Part shown: one piece after another, positions 1 to 6,877 of the stretch | Layout: every line of letters starts with the position of its first letter | How positions within the stretch are numbered: the first letter of the stretch is position 1 | NCBI RefSeq assembly: GCF_002813445.1 | Contig: NZ_PHHD01000001.1 | Span: 1,674,001-1,738,000, forward strand | Direction of reading: 5' to 3' | Origin: Pseudomonas tolaasii NCPPB 2192 | Lineage (GTDB): Bacteria > Pseudomonadota > Gammaproteobacteria > Pseudomonadales > Pseudomonadaceae | Length of the DNA stretch: 64,000 nucleotides | The notes under the pieces: generated by a model | What the model was told of the DNA's origin: nothing | The model's input: only the letters and a program-made list of their open reading frames with translations | The model's database searches: none | Made by a program: the position numbers and the translations under genes

Positions 1-4
1 CTAA

Positions 5-520
5 AAGTTTTGTGACATAGGCGCAAAAGGCAAAACTGCGTCAAGTGAGCCAAACTCTCAGCCTGTTGCAGAAAATGGCGATGCGCGACCAAAACAAACC
101 GAAACATATTTCAGAGTCGAATCAGGTGGTTCAGGATTTCAGACTAGTCAAAATCGTATTTCTGTAAAATCTGATGGGACGGTAGCAATTGATTCTGGAT
201 GCAGTGGTCAGTTATGTGTCAGTACAAATGGCCCCAGCCATGCGGCGTATTATCTTTCGAATAAAAGGCCTGACGGTAACGTGGTCGTTTTTGAGGTTGA
301 TCAATCGTTGCACCAAAAAATTATGTCCGAAGCTATTGATCAACGACCTTTGCCCGGTCAGGCAAGGAACCCTGACTCCCCGAAAATTGTTGATCCGAAC
401 CAAGGGAAGCCAAGTGTTTCACTAGAACTCCTAAAAGTATGGGATTCCTTACTTGAGAAACACTCATCAAATGCACGAGGGTTGACGCAGGAGGAATTTT
501 TTCATGAGTTCGGACGCTAA
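5..520 (+). pseudogene. Orphan polymorphic-toxin C-terminal tip, no start codon
   Basis: One frame is open from base 5 to 520 (171 codons) and follows directly on an in-frame TAA at 2-4. It has no ATG and no credible start before the GTG at 281, while all three forward frames are closed within the first 20 bases. The product looks like a toxin tip: a linker, then a domain beginning ETYFRVESGGSG with NRISV, GCSGQLCVS, YYLSNKRPDG and VVVFEVD segments, ending TQEEFFHEFGR. The next gene overlaps it by 17 bp and looks like the cognate immunity gene, the usual arrangement at Rhs/CDI-type loci. I infer a displaced, N-terminally truncated cassette. The toxic activity cannot be named from sequence. 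An intact copy may lie left of the window. Confidence 0.6.
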
Positions 521-1115
521 GTTTGACCTATTAGAGCGTGAGTTATTTGAAGGGCATAAATCAATTGCTCTGTTTGTTTTGAAAGGTCAGCATTATTATA
601 TTGTGGATGATAAATCTAATTTCTGTATCGATGTCCGGCCGGATTATGCTTCGTATGTTGAAGCAGGCCGACTAAAGCAGGAAGATTATGAAAAAGCGCT
701 AGGGCTGTTTCGCGGTGGGATTTCCGTTTTAAGCGCAGGTAATTTTCATCAGTACGTCGATAGCACTGAAGCTGAACTGATAAGTTACGCAATGATGCAA
801 GATTTTTTTTCCAAGGGTTTAACTTTTGAGCGTGTTAAGAGTTTTTATAAGGATGTAGAGCGGTTTTTGTCTTGTGGAGGAGAAATGGATTCGCAAAAAT
901 GGAATTTTTTGCGTATGAAATTACCAAGCTTTTACATAAATTTTGACCGAGGAATCTACCGACATACCGACTATGGTCGATTGCATGAGGAATTGGCGTT
1001 GCCAAGAACACAGTGGAATGCTTGTTGTAGTAGCGATTTTGGATTGCTCATCCCTGATGATGATCAATATTGGATCGTGGATAGGATGAATTTCTGGAAG
1101 CTTTATAGCGGTTGA
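504..1115 (+). CDS. Probable immunity protein for the upstream toxin tip
   Basis: A 203-residue soluble protein without signal peptide or membrane segment. The ATG at 504 sits 7 bases after a GGAGG-like ribosome site (about 491-496) inside the end of the toxin tip, so translational coupling is likely. It is rich in aromatic and acidic residues, as many toxin-neutralising proteins are. I recognise no named family. The immunity role is inferred from the 17-bp overlap with the toxin-like frame, the small size and the string of immunity genes that follows. Its AT-rich codons differ clearly from the GC-rich genes beyond 5 kb, which suggests horizontal acquisition. Confidence 0.6.
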   Translation: MSSDAKFDLLERELFEGHKSIALFVLKGQHYYIVDDKSNFCIDVRPDYASYVEAGRLKQEDYEKALGLFRGGISVLSAGNFHQYVDSTEAELISYAMMQDFFSKGLTFERVKSFYKDVERFLSCGGEMDSQKWNFLRMKLPSFYINFDRGIYRHTDYGRLHEELALPRTQWNACCSSDFGLLIPDDDQYWIVDRMNFWKLYSG

Positions 1116-1149
1116 AATATTAAAACGGAGACGGGGCAAAGAGAGAATA

Positions 1150-1242
1150 GGGGTCAGAACCTGAGGGATCCCCACAAATCTACTCCAAGCTCTGCGCCTG
1201 ATGGCGCACCTGAAAAATCGGGGATCCCTCAGGGTCTGCCCC
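1150..1242. repeat. Imperfect hairpin repeat after immunity gene 1
   Basis: Arms 1150-1173 and 1220-1242 form an imperfect inverted repeat with CTGAGGGATCCCC at 1161-1173 and its complement at 1220-1232. The outer ends read GGGGTCAG and CTGCCCC and a T run follows. It occupies the same position after its gene as the GGGGACAGATTTATT hairpins downstream and has the same general design, but a different core sequence. It could serve as a terminator or be a remnant of a REP-like mobile hairpin. Confidence 0.6.
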
Positions 1243-1291
1243 CTTTTTTCAGGGCTCAAGGGCCAGCGGAGAAAGCACTTAGTAAATAGTT

Positions 1292-1741
1292 ATGAAAAAT
1301 AAGAAAGCCTTAAAGTCGTTGATTGATGCCATAACGTCCTCTGATGATTATGAGGGCAATTACGGCTACCGGGTGACTGACGTGAGTGCGGCGTTATGTA
1401 ACGTTAATGAGTCGGATCGGCAGAATGCCCCCAATGACTATATGGAGTTTCTCACAGAGTTTGGTTTTGGTGAGCTGGACGCAGCATTTCATCTTGATGA
1501 TGGTCTGGAAAAATATTCGACTCTATGTGGAAGAGAAATAGCAGGTTTTGAGGATATGTACGTATTCGGAGGGAACTCGAGTGACGTACTGTATGCTTTC
1601 GACGCAAAGAAAGATTGGCAAATCGTAGAGATCAGTTCTGAGCTGGATGAGGTTGATGTTTTGGCATCAAACTTTTCTGATTTTATCTTGGAGCGGCTGC
1701 ATTACATGATTTCTCTGATAGAACGGCGTGCAGCGAACTGA
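1292..1741 (+). CDS. SMI1/KNR4 (SUKH) family immunity protein
   Basis: A 149-residue protein with the SUKH-superfamily pattern: an N-terminal helix, then PNDYMEFLTEFGFGELD near residues 48-64, where the acidic-aromatic GFGELD turn is typical, then MYVFGGNSSDVLYAFD near 90-105 and a C-terminal helix with FSDFILERL. SUKH proteins neutralise nuclease and other polymorphic toxins in the cytoplasm by direct binding. There is no adjacent toxin frame, so this is an orphan immunity gene. It probably protects against a toxin delivered by siblings or competitors, or it is left from an earlier cassette exchange. Confidence 0.75.
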   Translation: MKNKKALKSLIDAITSSDDYEGNYGYRVTDVSAALCNVNESDRQNAPNDYMEFLTEFGFGELDAAFHLDDGLEKYSTLCGREIAGFEDMYVFGGNSSDVLYAFDAKKDWQIVEISSELDEVDVLASNFSDFILERLHYMISLIERRAAN

Positions 1742-1773
1742 TTATTTGTGCCAGGAGAAAAAGTAGTGAGGGG

Positions 1774-1836
1774 AAAAGGGGACAGATTTATTCAATTCAG
1801 GTGTTTTGTTTAAATTAAATAAATCTGTCCCCTTTT
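1774..1836. repeat. 63-bp hairpin repeat, copy A
   Basis: The left arm AAAAGGGGACAGATTTATT begins at 1774. The right arm AATAAATCTGTCCCCTTTT ends at 1836 and is its reverse complement. The spacer contains AATTCAGGTGTTTTGTTTAAATT. Near-identical elements recur at 3011-3075 and 3540-3604, a degenerate one at 2377-2438 and a half copy at 4599-4625. The stem followed by T residues could terminate transcription. Confidence 0.85.
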
Positions 1837-1920
1837 TAGTCTCCATTTTTTGGTTTAGATGTAGTCCGGGAGGCCTTGGGCCATCCCTTCCGGCACCCCT
1901 CCAAGAAAAGGAACTGAGTA

Positions 1921-2352
1921 ATGCATTTCTTACAGTCAGAGTGCGCGAAGCAAACGTTCATTTTTTATATTGCGCAGGATTTGGATCAGCTTATTAAGAT
2001 TGATGTGCAGCAGCTTGTTAGTGAGCTTTCCACAGCAAGGAATTGGAGTGTGTCGCCTCCAAACTATATTGAAAACATAGACGAAGGTGGTTTGGAAATC
2101 GTAGGCGGAGTATTAGAAATTTATTCGGCATTAGGGCCGCGTACGCTTCCTGTTGATTTGGATTCAAGGAGCCTGGATGATGTGGAGGCATTGATTGTAG
2201 CTGTGAGAGTACTATCCGAAGTCAAGAGTATTTCTTTCGAGTTTCAATTGGGCTCAACGTACGTTGGCTGTATTGATAATGGAATCATCGACCGAGTTCT
2301 TCATGAGGGCTTGCTTATTCCATGGAGAGAGAATCTCAAGCGGAAAACGTGA
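1921..2352 (+). CDS. Hypothetical protein, probable immunity protein
   Basis: A 143-residue protein starting at ATG 1921, preceded by AAGGAACTGAG. It has no membrane segment, signal peptide or recognised family. Visible features are an N-terminal FIFYIAQDLDQL segment, a central IVGGVLEIYSALGPRTLP stretch (about residues 60-77) and an acidic DSRSLDDVEAL helix. It lies in the same orientation and spacing as the other immunity-type genes and is flanked on both sides by the hairpin repeat. The immunity role rests only on context. Confidence 0.5.
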   Translation: MHFLQSECAKQTFIFYIAQDLDQLIKIDVQQLVSELSTARNWSVSPPNYIENIDEGGLEIVGGVLEIYSALGPRTLPVDLDSRSLDDVEALIVAVRVLSEVKSISFEFQLGSTYVGCIDNGIIDRVLHEGLLIPWRENLKRKT

Positions 2353-2376
2353 GAAAATGGGTGATAATTTATGGAG

Positions 2377-2438
2377 AAAAGGAAGGTAGATGTGTTTAAT
2401 TCAAGTATTTTATTTAAATAAATTTTTCCTCCTTTTTT
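2377..2438. repeat. Hairpin repeat, degenerate copy B
   Basis: This is the same layout as copy A but diverged: AAAAGGAAGG on the left, AAATAAATTTTTCCTCCTTTTTT on the right, and a TTTAATTCAAGTATTTTATTT spacer. Base pairing is weaker than in copies A, C and D, so this is probably an older copy. Confidence 0.65.
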
Positions 2439-2456
2439 GATTTTGGAGAGGTTGTT

Positions 2457-2873
2457 ATGCAAAGTAATGACGCTATTTTCTCTTCTTGCGTACCCGACAA
2501 CATCGCGGCGGATGAAATTTATCCCGGCTTTCTCAAGGCCATCGAGGGCTATGAAGTGGCGGCGTTGAACACCGACACCTTGTTGGATTTGTTTACACAG
2601 CTAAGTGACCGGCAGTGGCACACCTATACATCATTGAGCAATGAGCAGAAGAAAAAAATAGAGTCTTTTCTGATGTCGATATGGGATGGGCGTAATCTGA
2701 AGTGGGTTGAGGCTATGATTGTTATCACTGCCCATCTAGGGCTTGTTGACCTGTTTTCCTTTATTTGTTCACGAAGCAATGACAGCTTGTCGCCTGAGGT
2801 AATTGCCGAAATAAAATCGGCGGTTTCCGAGCTGGGTCATTCAATTTCGGACCCCTTTAGTGGTATGAAATAA
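2457..2873 (+). CDS. Hypothetical helical protein, probable immunity protein
   Basis: A 138-residue protein with ATG at 2457 after GGAGAGG. It appears mostly helical and contains a DTLLDLFTQLSDRQW segment (about residues 40-54), a lysine-rich EQKKKIE turn and a hydrophobic helix AMIVITAHLGLVDLFSFI (about 85-102). No family is recognised. It belongs to the hairpin-punctuated array, so an antitoxin or immunity function is inferred from position. Its own toxin is not present in the window. Confidence 0.5.
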   Translation: MQSNDAIFSSCVPDNIAADEIYPGFLKAIEGYEVAALNTDTLLDLFTQLSDRQWHTYTSLSNEQKKKIESFLMSIWDGRNLKWVEAMIVITAHLGLVDLFSFICSRSNDSLSPEVIAEIKSAVSELGHSISDPFSGMK

Positions 2874-2996
2874 AGCAGCTGTGCAATGTGAGGAATAAAG
2901 CACGCCGCTATTTCTCATGGTGCGATAACGCGGTAAAAAATAGAGGCATGCCCTCCTGATCTCCCGCTTTTTGATACTACGGACTCACCCTAAGGG

Positions 2997-3075
2997 AAAA
3001 GGGGACAGGGAAAAGGGGACAGATTTATTTAATTGAAGTGTTTTGTTTGATTTAAATAAATCTGTCACCTTTTTT
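2997..3075. repeat. Hairpin repeat copy C with partial duplication of its left end
   Basis: The complete element is 3011-3075: left arm AAAAGGGGACAGATTTATTT, spacer AATTGAAGTGTTTTGTTTGATT, right arm AAATAAATCTGTCACCTTTTT with one changed base. A short extra AAAAGGGGACAGG at 2997-3009 duplicates its first bases in tandem, a possible trace of slippage or nested insertion. Confidence 0.85.
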
Positions 3076-3123
3076 AAAAGGGGTAGCAAGAGATATCTCC
3101 TCAAATAAGGAATAGGAGGAATA

Positions 3124-3528
3124 ATGCAAGACTTCCAAGTATTCATTGGAAACAAAAAAACGGAAGGGGTGTTAAGTGGCTTGGCTGCTGTAGATGATCT
3201 TACTCTGCAAGCCTTAAGGAAAAGCCAGGAAAAACTGCCCGAAGATTATATTTGGTTTTTGAAGCATGTAGGATGCGGGGAATTAGAAGCGGCAGGCTTT
3301 ATGCTTTACAACGGTATCTTAGGCGCTGAGGATGTATTCGATGCGGATACAGCAGACTCTCTTAAGGGGATTTTGATCTTTGGAGACGATATGCAGGGGT
3401 CGTGTATTGGATTCGACATAATCAACGATTGGGTAGTAGTTAAAATAGACTCCTCAGATATGAGCCGCGAAGCGTCATATGACACATTTTCCTCTTTTAT
3501 GTGTCACTTGTTAGGAAAAGGGGGCTAG
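3124..3528 (+). CDS. SMI1/KNR4 (SUKH) family immunity protein
   Basis: A 134-residue SUKH-type protein. ATG 3124 follows a strong AGGAGGA site (about 3114-3120). Characteristic segments are LPEDYIWFLKHVGCGELEAAGF (about residues 39-60, shown here in full as the family hallmark with GELE), then ILIFGDDMQGSCIGFD and WVVVKIDSS, ending in a SFMCHLL helix. It is only distantly similar to the SUKH protein at 1292-1741, so it was probably acquired separately rather than by local duplication. The decayed toxin just downstream could be an unrelated cassette. Confidence 0.75.
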   Translation: MQDFQVFIGNKKTEGVLSGLAAVDDLTLQALRKSQEKLPEDYIWFLKHVGCGELEAAGFMLYNGILGAEDVFDADTADSLKGILIFGDDMQGSCIGFDIINDWVVVKIDSSDMSREASYDTFSSFMCHLLGKGG

Positions 3529-3539
3529 GAAAAGGGCGG

Positions 3540-3604
3540 AAAAGGGGACAGATTTATTTAATTGAAGTGCTTTGTTTAATTTAAATAAATCTGTCCCCTT
3601 TTTT
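3540..3604. repeat. Hairpin repeat copy D
   Basis: This element has near-perfect arms (AAAAGGGGACAGATTTATTT and AAATAAATCTGTCCCCTTTT) and the AATTGAAGTGCTTTGTTTAATTT spacer. It abuts directly on the toxin remnant that starts at 3605, so the junction between repeat and truncated toxin coincides with the element's end. Confidence 0.88.
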
Positions 3605-4095
3605 GGGAATGACTCCACGAGATGGGTTGATCGTGCTGAAGGTCGAAAGTTAGAGGCCAAAGAAAAAGCTTATATACTGACTGAACTTGGAACCGCAGCT
3701 GCAATGGTCTTATTTGCAGGTCGGGCGGCCAATGGTGCATCAAGCAAGGGGGGGCGGCGATTCCCGCCGAAATTAGCCCTACATATCGTGAGCTTCAGGG
3801 GTTAAACAAAGGATTCCACGCTCACCACACGCTTCCCCAATACTTAGGAAAGATGTTAGGTTACTCAAAAAATGACATGATGGATCACCCTGCGACGTTG
3901 ATCACTCAATACTCTCATACAGGAAAGCTGAACCCGGATGCCATGCATAAAGCTATAAGTAAATATCTGCCTCCAATGGTGGGAGGTAAAGCGGCTAGCT
4001 ATACTCCAGATCAAATCAGTACAGGGTTGCAAAAAGCCTACGGAGATATTGGACGCTCTGAGTTTTTTAAATCGGTACAACATTTAATAAAATAG
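3605..4095 (+). pseudogene. Truncated and frameshifted polymorphic-toxin tip, HH-motif nuclease-like
   Basis: Two consecutive frames together make one plausible toxin C-terminus. The first (about 3605-3750) encodes a linker with AKEKAYILTELGTAAAMVLFAGRAANGASSKGG. The second continues from the G run at 3748-3754 to the stop at 4093-4095 with GFHAHHTLPQYLGKMLGY, DHPATLITQYSHTG and DIGRSEFFKSVQHLI. A one-base loss in the seven-G run, or a -1 slip there, explains the break. The HAHHTLPQ motif recalls HNH/AHH-type nuclease tips, which is a pattern judgement only. No N-terminal carrier is present because the left edge is hairpin copy D. The adjacent gene is the likely immunity partner. Confidence 0.6.
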
Positions 4096-4107
4096 GGGGT
4101 GTTTGTT

Positions 4108-4551
4108 ATGTCGGATAAACAAGTGTACGAGCTAACCATTGATGATCTTGCTGATTTTGGTGTTTGGTTTTTTCCGATGGACGATACCGTGGAGGATGAG
4201 TTGACAGTGCGTCCTCTGGCCGAACAAGAAACGTGCTCAGATTTTCAGATTATTGTAAGAGCTAATTTTTTTGGAGTAAGTGGCTCTGTATATTCTGGTT
4301 ATTTATATTGGGGTTCTGATTCTTTAGTTGAATACTTAAAGCCAGTTATCTTGTCGCAAACGGGGGAAATCATCAGCTTTTGGAACGGTATAGTACAACC
4401 CACGTGGGATAGTTCTGAATTCTCCAATTTACTTAGATCCGATTTGCCGATTTCTTATGTTTCAGAGCCGCTCCTTAACCTTCCTTCGGTTCGTGGAAGG
4501 CTTGAGGGGCTTTATTATCTGGCTGGGGATCGAGTGTGTTGCGTAAGCTAA
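4108..4551 (+). CDS. Probable immunity protein paired with the HH-motif toxin remnant
   Basis: A 147-residue protein. ATG 4108 is preferred over the GTG at 4099 because GGGGGTG (4095-4101) is then correctly spaced. It starts 12 bases after the toxin stop, the usual toxin-then-immunity order. It is acidic and aromatic, with FGVWFFPMDD, IIVRANFFGVSGSVYSGYLYWG (a beta-rich centre) and LEGLYYLAGD near the end. There is no signal peptide. The family is not recognised. The intact gene beside a broken toxin fits retention of immunity after toxin loss. Confidence 0.6.
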   Translation: MSDKQVYELTIDDLADFGVWFFPMDDTVEDELTVRPLAEQETCSDFQIIVRANFFGVSGSVYSGYLYWGSDSLVEYLKPVILSQTGEIISFWNGIVQPTWDSSEFSNLLRSDLPISYVSEPLLNLPSVRGRLEGLYYLAGDRVCCVS

Positions 4552-4598
4552 GTATGAAGTTGGGAGCTAAGGAGAAATAGGTGTCAGACTACAAGAGG

Positions 4599-4625
4599 GA
4601 AAGGGGACAGATTTATTTAATTGAG
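4599..4625. repeat. Half copy of the hairpin repeat (copy E), end of the array
   Basis: GGAAAGGGGACAGATTTATTTAATTGAG matches the left arm and the start of the spacer. The right arm is missing and the sequence switches to GC-rich chromosomal DNA at about 4626. This marks a probable recombination or deletion boundary of the accessory block. Confidence 0.75.
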
Positions 4626-4687
4626 TAGCAAGGCCCACTAGTGTTGCGCGTATCAGTTGGGCGGCGCCAAGGCCGCCCGGTTTTTAC

Positions 4688-4957
4688 TCAGGATGGATCG
4701 GCATTGAGCCTGCGACTGATGACGTCCAGCAAATCACACCCATCGCGCAGCGGAATGGCCAGCAAATGGGCGAAGTCTTGAAGCACTACGGCATCGCTGC
4801 TGAGCTGTTCGCGAAAGGCGAGGTTTTCCAGCAGTTGGGTGACGGCGCGAATGCGGAATACGGCGGCGTCGTGGAGAACGTCGAGGGGCGCCTGGGTGTT
4901 GATGAGCAGGGCGGGGACGGTGCAGTCGTGGCCCGTGAGGGGCATGTATTGGTTCAT
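4688..4957 (-). CDS. Small conserved hypothetical protein (DUF3077/DUF6124-like)
   Basis: An 89-residue protein starting at the CAT complement at 4955-4957. The sequence runs through an ALLINTQAPLDVLHDA segment, a VTQLLENLAF helix and LRDGCDLLDVISRRL at the C-terminus. It resembles the short soluble proteins of unknown function that occur in many copies in P. fluorescens-group genomes. No catalytic motif or membrane segment is seen. Its 5' region (4958-5260 on the same strand) is a long GC-rich leader described separately. Function unknown. Confidence 0.65.
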   Translation of the reverse strand: MNQYMPLTGHDCTVPALLINTQAPLDVLHDAAVFRIRAVTQLLENLAFREQLSSDAVVLQDFAHLLAIPLRDGCDLLDVISRRLNADPS

Positions 4958-5260
4958 TCTCAGTACTCTGTTGGTGGATTAAGCCACCACTCATTCGTCG
5001 CCAAACGAATGGGTGGCAGCTGTACGCAGGTTGGCGAACCGGAACAGAGTAACCGGCAGACCCGAAGGTCTCCCGCGCACAGCCGCCATAACATGCACAG
5101 CTTTGCGGGCGCAAAAACACCTGCATAGAAGCGGGTTGCTTTTGCACTCTGTTGTCAGGTCGCCAAACCTGTTCGCCATTGGGACGACGGGCGGGACTAT
5201 AAGCCCCCCACCCAAACCCACGCAAGGCGTCAAAGTAGTGGCACAATAATGTCGCCTCAT
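4958..5260 (-). promoter_or_regulatory. Long structured leader of the 4688-4957 gene, possible upstream ORF
   Basis: The 300 bases before the small gene are GC-rich and contain a hairpin (arms 4987-4998 and 5005-5016, one mismatch). They also hold an open minus-strand frame of 89 codons (4991-5260) rich in Cys, Arg and Pro, with short segments such as MAAVRGRPSGLP and FANLRTAATHSFGDE. The frame ends inside the hairpin, 33 bases before the gene. From memory, similar stretches recur before related small genes in this genus, but I could not test this. It may be a regulatory leader, a leader peptide or a repeated genomic element. Confidence 0.4.
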
Positions 5261-5366
5261 GTCATCGCCACCTTTGCCGACACACTGTCGATGACCAAAC
5301 GCAGCCAGGGGCTCGTGCCTTAAATTGCCGCCCCTGCTTACCCAAACCCAACATTAAAGGACTGAT

Positions 5367-6062
5367 GTGAAAAACCTCCTCCTGATCCTCCTCTCCACCC
5401 TCATCCTCGGCGGCTGCGTCAGCCAGCCCCTCACCCCCGAGCACCGCGCGCAGGTCAAAACCGTCAAGGTGTTGCCTGTGAAGTGGGAGTCGCAACAGAT
5501 GGTCTACATGGGCCGCGAGCAAGCCTGGGGCGCTGCGGTCGGTGCCGGGCTGGGCGCGGGCGTCGGTATGGCGGCCGGGGCTTCGAAGGTTGGCACGGCG
5601 GCGCTGTCGGGCGCGGGTTTTGCGGCGGGCATGAAGGCCGGCGAGTTGGCCGCGTTGCCGACGCCTACGGCGATTGTCGCGCTGGTCAACGCCGAGCAGA
5701 TCGATGTGGGGGTGCTGCTCAAACAGCATTTTATCGAGGCGCTGAGCAAGACCTCGTCGCTCAAGGTGGTGGGCGACGATGAACCCGCCGATGCGCAAAT
5801 CCAGATGACCGTGACGGAGTGGGGCTTTCGCCTGACCCAGGGCTTCAGCAGCGTGGTCTATCCGACCCTCACCGTGCTGGCGCGCATGGACCGTGGCAGC
5901 GAGATGCTCTGGCAGACGGTCGAAACGGTCACGCCGTTCAATGGTCAGAACGTCTACGGCTACACGCCAGACACCTATCGCACCGACCCTGAAGCCTTGC
6001 GCCGTGCGCTCACGGGTATTACGCAGATCTCCAGCGGGTACTTGGTGAAAGAACTCAAGTAA
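5367..6062 (+). CDS. Predicted outer-membrane or periplasmic lipoprotein
   Basis: A 231-residue protein with a lipoprotein signal peptide: charged MKN, hydrophobic LLLILLSTLI and lipobox LGGC with the lipidated Cys at residue 17. Residues about 52-90 form a glycine/alanine-rich stretch with GAAVGAGLGAGVGMAAG, similar to glycine-zipper regions. The C-terminal half has a QIQMTVTEWGFRL strand and a serine/tyrosine-rich end. The Cys is followed by Val, so outer-membrane sorting is likely. Function unknown. It stands alone, with 57 bases before the next gene on the same strand. Confidence 0.7.
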   Translation: MKNLLLILLSTLILGGCVSQPLTPEHRAQVKTVKVLPVKWESQQMVYMGREQAWGAAVGAGLGAGVGMAAGASKVGTAALSGAGFAAGMKAGELAALPTPTAIVALVNAEQIDVGVLLKQHFIEALSKTSSLKVVGDDEPADAQIQMTVTEWGFRLTQGFSSVVYPTLTVLARMDRGSEMLWQTVETVTPFNGQNVYGYTPDTYRTDPEALRRALTGITQISSGYLVKELK

Positions 6063-6119
6063 TCGTGTTTCACCGGCACCCGCGTGAGTCCCGTTGAAGC
6101 GGTCAGAGGATGACGCAAG

Positions 6120-6572
6120 ATGGAAACATTCGACGAGACACCCCAAGCCTTGCTGGCACGCAGGCTGGCCGAATTTGAGCGGTTCAGGTTCGAGCGCCTG
6201 CCGGTCTTGCATGAGTTTTGTGAGGCCCTTGGTTTCGAGGAGCCTCATGAGGTGTTGAATACACCCAAAAAATTTCTGGCCCGGCTGGACAGCGGTTTCC
6301 GGGACGCGGTCATCAGCGAAGAAAACAGGGCCTGGTTCATTACGCGGATTGGGTACTACATCGGCGAGTGCCTGGTGGTGGGTTACCACGGATATTGGTT
6401 GGTCGACGAAGACCCGGCGTCACCCGCGTTTGCCCGGTATGTCGTGAGTGGCTTTGCGTTTGAAGGCGTGGAGGCGCCCACCGTGGACCCTTTCAGCGTC
6501 GCGCAGCGCTACGCAGACACGCCCGCACCGAGGTTTCTGGCCGAGGAGATAAACAAACTTGCAGCGCTATGA
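6120..6572 (+). CDS. Conserved hypothetical protein
   Basis: A 150-residue soluble acidic protein, ATG 6120 after a GAGGATGACGCAAG stretch. Segments include RRLAEFERFRFERLPVLHEF, an ENRAWFITRIGYYIGECLV core (about residues 78-96) and DPFSVAQRYADTP near the end. There is no signal peptide and no recognised family. It could be cotranscribed with the lipoprotein upstream. The sequence after it is filled by REP elements. Confidence 0.5.
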   Translation: METFDETPQALLARRLAEFERFRFERLPVLHEFCEALGFEEPHEVLNTPKKFLARLDSGFRDAVISEENRAWFITRIGYYIGECLVVGYHGYWLVDEDPASPAFARYVVSGFAFEGVEAPTVDPFSVAQRYADTPAPRFLAEEINKLAAL

Positions 6573-6640
6573 CGTTACCGAAGGCCGGTCGAATGCCCCG
6601 GCCGATGCCGCCTTTATCGAACACCACACCGCCTGACTCC

Positions 6641-6730
6641 TGTGGGAGCGGGCTTGCCCGCGATAGCGGAGTGTCAGTCGCTGAAGATAATGGCTGGCCC
6701 GCCGCCTTCGCGGGCAAGCCCGCTCCCACA
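6641..6730. repeat. Inverted REP pair (REPIN)
   Basis: TGTGGGAGCGGGCTTGCCCG at 6641 faces its complement CGGGCAAGCCCGCTCCCACA ending at 6730. Two REP hairpins in inverted orientation form a REPIN. With the next pair it fills most of the 305-base gap between 6572 and 6878. Confidence 0.9.
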
Positions 6731-6778
6731 TTTTGGGTTGTGTGTATCAGTACAACCTCGGCAGCACCGCCTGACCCT

Positions 6779-6857
6779 GTGGGAGCGGGCTTGCCCGCGA
6801 TAGCGGTGTACCAGTCGCTGAAGATAGTGGCTTGCCCGCCGTTTCATCGCGGGCGGC
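6779..6857. repeat. Second REP pair, right half decayed
   Basis: GTGGGAGCGGGCTTGCCCGCGAT begins at 6780. The opposing copy (GCCCGCC...CGCGGGCGGC) is eroded. The internal spacer CCAGTCGCTGAAGATA repeats that of the preceding REPIN, so this looks like a tandem duplicate of it. Confidence 0.75.
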
Positions 6858-6877
6858 TCTACCTGGCGCTTGTGCAT

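Noticed and set aside
5..520. ADP-ribosyltransferase identity for the first toxin tip (aromatic-Arg near YFRV, later EE)
   Set aside because: Isolated residues are too weak a basis; no complete R-S-E pattern could be aligned by eye.
1774..3604. Integron cassette array with attC sites
   Set aside because: The hairpins lack the GTTRRRY/RYYYAAC core sites and no integrase is in the window; they look like REP-type elements instead.
3572..3604. Toxin gene starting within hairpin copy D (TTG at 3572)
   Set aside because: The first codons are repeat sequence with no ribosome site, and the frame breaks at the G run.
5262..6389. Large minus-strand open frames opposite GC-rich genes (also at 12687-14015, 14012-15364, 40647-42131, 56394-57875, 58023-59699)
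   Set aside because: They are antisense shadows caused by high third-position GC; their products are low-complexity His/Arg/Gln-rich, and well-supported genes lie on the other strand.
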